Origin: Scandinavium manionii
GTDB taxonomy: Bacteria > Pseudomonadota > Gammaproteobacteria > Enterobacterales > Enterobacteriaceae
Direction: 5' to 3'
Length of the DNA stretch: 64,000 bases
Assembly (NCBI RefSeq): GCF_024764775.1
Contig: NZ_JALIGC010000035.1
Coordinates: forward strand, 124,001-188,000
How positions within the stretch are numbered: the first letter of the stretch is position 1; the number at the start of each line of letters is the position of its first letter. The notes under the pieces were generated by a model. The model searched no databases. It was not told the origin of the DNA and saw only the letters and a list, made by a program, of their open reading frames with translations. Of this stretch, positions 60,679 through 64,000 are shown in pieces. The translations under genes were made by a program, and so were the position numbers.

Positions 60679-61428
60679 ATGAAAAACACATTACCCTCCA
60701 AGAATTGCGCACTGAACGGCAAAGTAGCTGCCATTACCGGTGCCGCCTCCGGCATCGGGCTGGAATGCGCCAGAACGCTGCTGGCGGCAGGCGCGAAGGT
60801 TGTATTGATCGACCGCGACGGCGAAAAGCTAGAGAAGTTAACCGCGGAAATGGGTGATAACGCCTTTGCCCTGGTGGTGGATCTGATGCAGCCGCAGCAG
60901 GTCGACAATATCCTCGCGGGGATCCTGGAAAAGGCCGGGCGTCTGGATATCTTCCATGCTAATGCTGGCGCCTATATTGGCGGCCCTGTGGCGGAAGGCG
61001 ATCCGGACGTCTGGGACCGCGTGCTTCACCTTAACATCAACGCCGCGTTTCGCAGCGTGCGGGCGGTTCTGCCTCACCTGATCGCCCAGAAATCCGGGGA
61101 TATCATTTTCACCAGCTCCATCGCAGGTGTAGTGCCGGTCATCTGGGAACCTATCTATACCGCATCCAAGTTTGCCGTACAGGCATTCGTTCACTCAACC
61201 CGTCGCCAGGTTGCACAGTATGGCGTACGTGTGGGTGCAGTCCTGCCGGGCCCGGTGGTCACCGCCCTGCTCGACGACTGGCCGAAAGAGAAAATGGAAG
61301 AGGCTCTGGCCAACGGTAGCCTGATGCAGCCGATTGAAGTCGCCGAGTCCGTCTTGTTTATGGTGACGCGCAGTAAAAACGTGACCGTTCGCGATCTGGT
61401 CATTCTGCCAAACAGCGTCGATCTGTGA
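60679..61428 (+). CDS. rbtD: Ribitol 2-dehydrogenase RbtD
   Basis: 249 residues, the same length as Klebsiella RbtD and nearly identical in sequence. Short-chain dehydrogenase motifs: cofactor loop TGAASGIGLECARTL, NAG in FHANAGAYIGG, and the catalytic Ser-Tyr-Lys as TSSIAGVVPVIWEPIYTASK. Oxidises ribitol to D-ribulose with NAD+. The ATG at 60679 was chosen because the conserved N-terminus begins there; the open frame extends 64 codons upstream through the divergent promoter. Confidence 0.96.
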   Translation: MKNTLPSKNCALNGKVAAITGAASGIGLECARTLLAAGAKVVLIDRDGEKLEKLTAEMGDNAFALVVDLMQPQQVDNILAGILEKAGRLDIFHANAGAYIGGPVAEGDPDVWDRVLHLNINAAFRSVRAVLPHLIAQKSGDIIFTSSIAGVVPVIWEPIYTASKFAVQAFVHSTRRQVAQYGVRVGAVLPGPVVTALLDDWPKEKMEEALANGSLMQPIEVAESVLFMVTRSKNVTVRDLVILPNSVDL

Positions 61429-61450
61429 TCCAGGGATAATGGATACCAAT

Positions 61451-63064
61451 ATGAAAAGTGAAACACAAAGTACCCTGATCGGTGTGGATGTTGGTTCAGG
61501 CAGCGTACGCGCCGGGATATTCGACCATGATGGTCATCTGCTAGCCCACGCGTCGCGTCCAATCACGCTACATCGCAGTTCAGGGAATAAAGTCGAGCAA
61601 TCCAGCTGCGAAATCTGGCAATCGGTCTGTGAGAGTGTTCGTGAAGCGATGAGTGCCGCCGACGTCCCGGCCACCAGCGTGAAAGGAATTGGCTTTGATG
61701 CCACCTGTTCTTTGGTGGTGCTGGGGCAAAACGGCGAGTCGCTTCCGGTCAGTGACGCAAACCATCCCGATCGCAATATCATCGTCTGGATGGATCACCG
61801 CGCCACCGGGCAGGCCGAGCGCATTAACGCCACAGCACACCCCGTACTGAAATATATTGGTGGCAAAATATCCCCAGAGATGGAAACGCCAAAACTGCTC
61901 TGGCTGAAGGAAAATCGCCGGGAAGTGTATGACAATGCCTGGCAGTTCTTCGATCTGGCTGACTTCCTCACCTGGCGCGCCACGGGAGATCTCGTCCGCT
62001 CAACCTGCACCGTAACCTGCAAATGGACCTATCTGGCGCACGAAAAGCGGTGGGATGCCGACTATTTTCGTACCATCGGTCTTAACGAACTGGCAGATGA
62101 AGATTTCGTGCGTATTGGTCAGCAAATCGTTGAGCCAGGAACCCCTTGCGGAGAAGGACTTAGCCCCAGCGCGGCAGATGAACTGGGGTTGCCTGTCGGT
62201 ACGCCTGTCGCCGTGGGGATGATTGACGCCCATGCTGGCGGTATCGGTACCGTGGGTGTGGATAAAGGTGCGCGGCACAATCTTGCCTGGGTGTTTGGCA
62301 CTTCCGCCTGCACAATGACCTCTACGGAAAATCCCGTTTATATTCCCGGTGTGTGGGGACCTTACTATTCAGCTATGGTGCCAGGCATGTGGCTGAGCGA
62401 AGGGGGTCAGAGCGCTGCAGGTGCGGCGATTGATCAACTGGTCTCTTTCCATCCTGCTGCCGCTGAAACACGCAAACAGGCAGAAGCCCTTAACGTACCA
62501 TTACCCGTTTATCTCGCAGATCTCGCGCTGGCGAAAGTCACCGAGCCTTCCCGCACAATAGAGCTGGCCCGTGGAATACACGTGGTGCCGGAGTTTTTAG
62601 GCAACCGCGCCCCCTTTGCCGATCCCCATTCCCGGGCAGCCATTGCAGGTCTGGGAATGGAAAATGATTTGGACAATCTGGTCGCACTTTACATCGCAGG
62701 GCTTTGCGGGATTGGCTACGGTCTACGGCAGATCGTTGACGCTCAACGCCATGAAGGGGTGGTGACGGATAAGATTGTGATTAGCGGCGGTGCAGGCCAG
62801 CATCCACTGGTGCGTCAGCTGCTGGCAGACGCATGCGATCTTCCTGTGGTAACCACGCAGTGCAGCGAGCCGGTATTACTGGGTTCAGCCATTCTTGGCG
62901 CAGTGGCAGGAGGCCTGGCCCCCACCGTCAGAGAAGCAATGCAGAAAATGACGAAGCTTGACCGCCAGTTTGATCCACAAGAGAGATACCGTCAGATGCA
63001 CAAGTCTCGCTACGAGAGCTACATGCTTTTGCAGCAAACGGCGAAGAGGATTCGGGAGAGTTGA
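61451..63064 (+). CDS. rbtK: D-ribulokinase RbtK (FGGY family)
   Basis: 537 residues from ATG 61451; ATG 61439, four codons earlier, is possible but lies too close to AGGGAT. LIGVDVGSGSVRAGIFDHDG, GIGFDATCSLVVLG, VWMDHRATGQAERINAT, GMIDAHAGGIGT and GGAGQHPLVRQLLADACDLP are typical of the ribulokinase (YDCK/FGGY-carbohydrate kinase) branch. Converts D-ribulose to D-ribulose-5-phosphate. Cotranscribed with rbtD. In Klebsiella the transporter gene rbtT follows, but not here. Confidence 0.93.
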   Translation: MKSETQSTLIGVDVGSGSVRAGIFDHDGHLLAHASRPITLHRSSGNKVEQSSCEIWQSVCESVREAMSAADVPATSVKGIGFDATCSLVVLGQNGESLPVSDANHPDRNIIVWMDHRATGQAERINATAHPVLKYIGGKISPEMETPKLLWLKENRREVYDNAWQFFDLADFLTWRATGDLVRSTCTVTCKWTYLAHEKRWDADYFRTIGLNELADEDFVRIGQQIVEPGTPCGEGLSPSAADELGLPVGTPVAVGMIDAHAGGIGTVGVDKGARHNLAWVFGTSACTMTSTENPVYIPGVWGPYYSAMVPGMWLSEGGQSAAGAAIDQLVSFHPAAAETRKQAEALNVPLPVYLADLALAKVTEPSRTIELARGIHVVPEFLGNRAPFADPHSRAAIAGLGMENDLDNLVALYIAGLCGIGYGLRQIVDAQRHEGVVTDKIVISGGAGQHPLVRQLLADACDLPVVTTQCSEPVLLGSAILGAVAGGLAPTVREAMQKMTKLDRQFDPQERYRQMHKSRYESYMLLQQTAKRIRES

Positions 63065-63241
63065 TATTGTCATTCCCGTGTCTGGGGGACGGATCAATCC
63101 ACGCTGGTCCGTCATCCCTGCCACACCCCTCCATCAGAAAAAATGATTAATCAGTCAAATCTATATATTTGAATTCATCTTCTTTCGGGGCCAAACTGAA
63201 CCCAGTCAAACAAATACCGCTCACTAACAGGAATAATAACC

Positions 63242-63823
63242 ATGCAAAACCAACTCCAGGACCGCCAGCAACTTAATGACCTGATGAATGGCTGGATGCA
63301 CCGCGACTTGGGAGAATGGGATCAACTCCGCGAACTGTTCCATCCTGACGGCACCATCGAAATTACGTGGTTTGAAGGGCTGGCCAGTGAGTTCGTTAAT
63401 GGTTCAATGCGCATGGGAGCTTCCGATCTGCGTACAAAGCATCTTATAGCTTCTCCTGAGGTGACATTCAATGAAGCCGGAAATAAAGCAATCCTTCAAA
63501 CTAACGCAATGATCATTGCCGAGAACGTTAAACTGAATATTGGCTGTGAATGCCACAACCGATTTTATGATCTGGCAGAAAAACGAGATGGCGTATGGAA
63601 GTTATTCCATCGTCAGTCAGTTTACGATATGGGGACCTTCACCTTCCCGTTCGGCCCCGTGGCGATTGACCAAACGATCGTGACCAAATACCCGCGCGAA
63701 TATGCCGCACTGGCCTATTTGCTGGAGCAGAGCGGGTTCCCTCTTGGGCGTGTATTTGCCACTCGCGGCAGCGAACTGGAAGTAAAAATGAAGGCAGAAG
63801 GTCAACGCTGGTTGGCTGCCTGA
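63242..63823 (+). CDS. SnoaL/NTF2-like protein
   Basis: 193 residues. The N-terminal cone (LNDLMNGWMHRDLGEWDQLR, ELFHPDGTIEITWFEG) and middle (HLIASPEVTFNEAGNKAILQTNAMI; CECHNRFYDLAEKRDGVWKL) fit the SnoaL_4/NTF2-like fold, with the C-terminal part extended. Such proteins are enzymes or binding proteins for small hydrophobic molecules. It has its own ribosome site (AACAGGAATAATAACC) 178 bases after rbtK. A link to ribitol is not evident. The last 177 bases of the window hold nothing recognisable. Confidence 0.82.
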   Translation: MQNQLQDRQQLNDLMNGWMHRDLGEWDQLRELFHPDGTIEITWFEGLASEFVNGSMRMGASDLRTKHLIASPEVTFNEAGNKAILQTNAMIIAENVKLNIGCECHNRFYDLAEKRDGVWKLFHRQSVYDMGTFTFPFGPVAIDQTIVTKYPREYAALAYLLEQSGFPLGRVFATRGSELEVKMKAEGQRWLAA

Positions 63824-64000
63824 GCCTGACGCATTCACTTTTACTGAAAGTCCAGAGAGTCGATGTGCATTCACACTTTCTCGGGATGTGCTACCCATAG
63901 TAAAACGCACAATGCATTAGGCCTGCGGGGTGAACGAGAGTCTTTTACTGCGGGTATTAACTGCAAATATACGGCGTGTTATTTTCGAAAAGCACCGGTC

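Overview
The window is a stretch of chromosome from a member of the Enterobacteriaceae. The order ansP, yncE, yncD (pqqU), mcbR, curA, mnaT, ydcZ, ydcY is the same backbone found in Escherichia and Salmonella, with pptA and yncG homologues also nearby. A srfABC operon and a dal/rbt pentitol cluster suggest a relative of Enterobacter, Citrobacter, Klebsiella or Salmonella; the sequence alone does not fix the genus. No rRNA, tRNA, CRISPR array or intact insertion sequence was recognised.

Left part (1-19 kb) is mostly accessory metabolism. (i) 1-5.4 kb: a 2-oxoglutarate/Fe(II) oxygenase, cut by the left edge, is divergent from an NMT1/THI5-type ABC importer and an 8-oxoguanine-deaminase-like amidohydrolase. 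The gap carries two consensus sigma-54 promoters facing outward and an NtrC-type enhancer between them, so this looks like a nitrogen-scavenging regulon for an N-heterocycle. (ii) pptA and yncG, then a lower-GC pair made of a short, Firmicutes-like mannonate dehydratase and a GntP permease. (iii) 9.1-16.7 kb: eight minus-strand genes (two amino-acid binding proteins, permease, ATPase, GNAT, NtaA-type monooxygenase, M20 deacylase, luciferase-like oxidoreductase) with the gene content of the Bacillus yxeKLMNOP operon for salvage of S-substituted cysteine. (iv) Decay: a small P-loop kinase interrupted by one amber codon, and the last 36 codons of a deleted LysR gene beside a cupin gene.

Middle part (18-41 kb): ansP, the Fur-box-linked yncE/pqqU pair, mcbR, curA, an XRE-cupin regulator with three ACTATAGT sites before mnaT-ydcZ, then an AT-rich type VI secretion island inserted between ydcZ and ydcY. 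The island encodes VgrG, an unrecognised 292-aa protein in the adaptor position, a PAAR-like membrane-spanning effector candidate and two tandem immunity-like genes; the duplicated unit carries a scar of the effector tail. Then come ydcY with an orphan peptide-binding protein, and the srfABC operon (membrane protein, actin/Hsp70-fold protein, P-loop-like protein).

Right part (41-64 kb): a RibD-C/DHFR-like reductase, an AT-rich EamA exporter, a pentapeptide-repeat/GT2 fusion, and two sugar regions. One is an AraC-GH3-GPH symporter operon divergent from a XylFGH-type ABC importer, with a perfect CRP site between. The other is dalT-dalK-dalD / dalR / rbtR / rbtD-rbtK for D-arabinitol and ribitol, arranged as in Klebsiella but with a HAD phosphatase added after dalT and without rbtT. 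The window ends with an NTF2/SnoaL-like protein.
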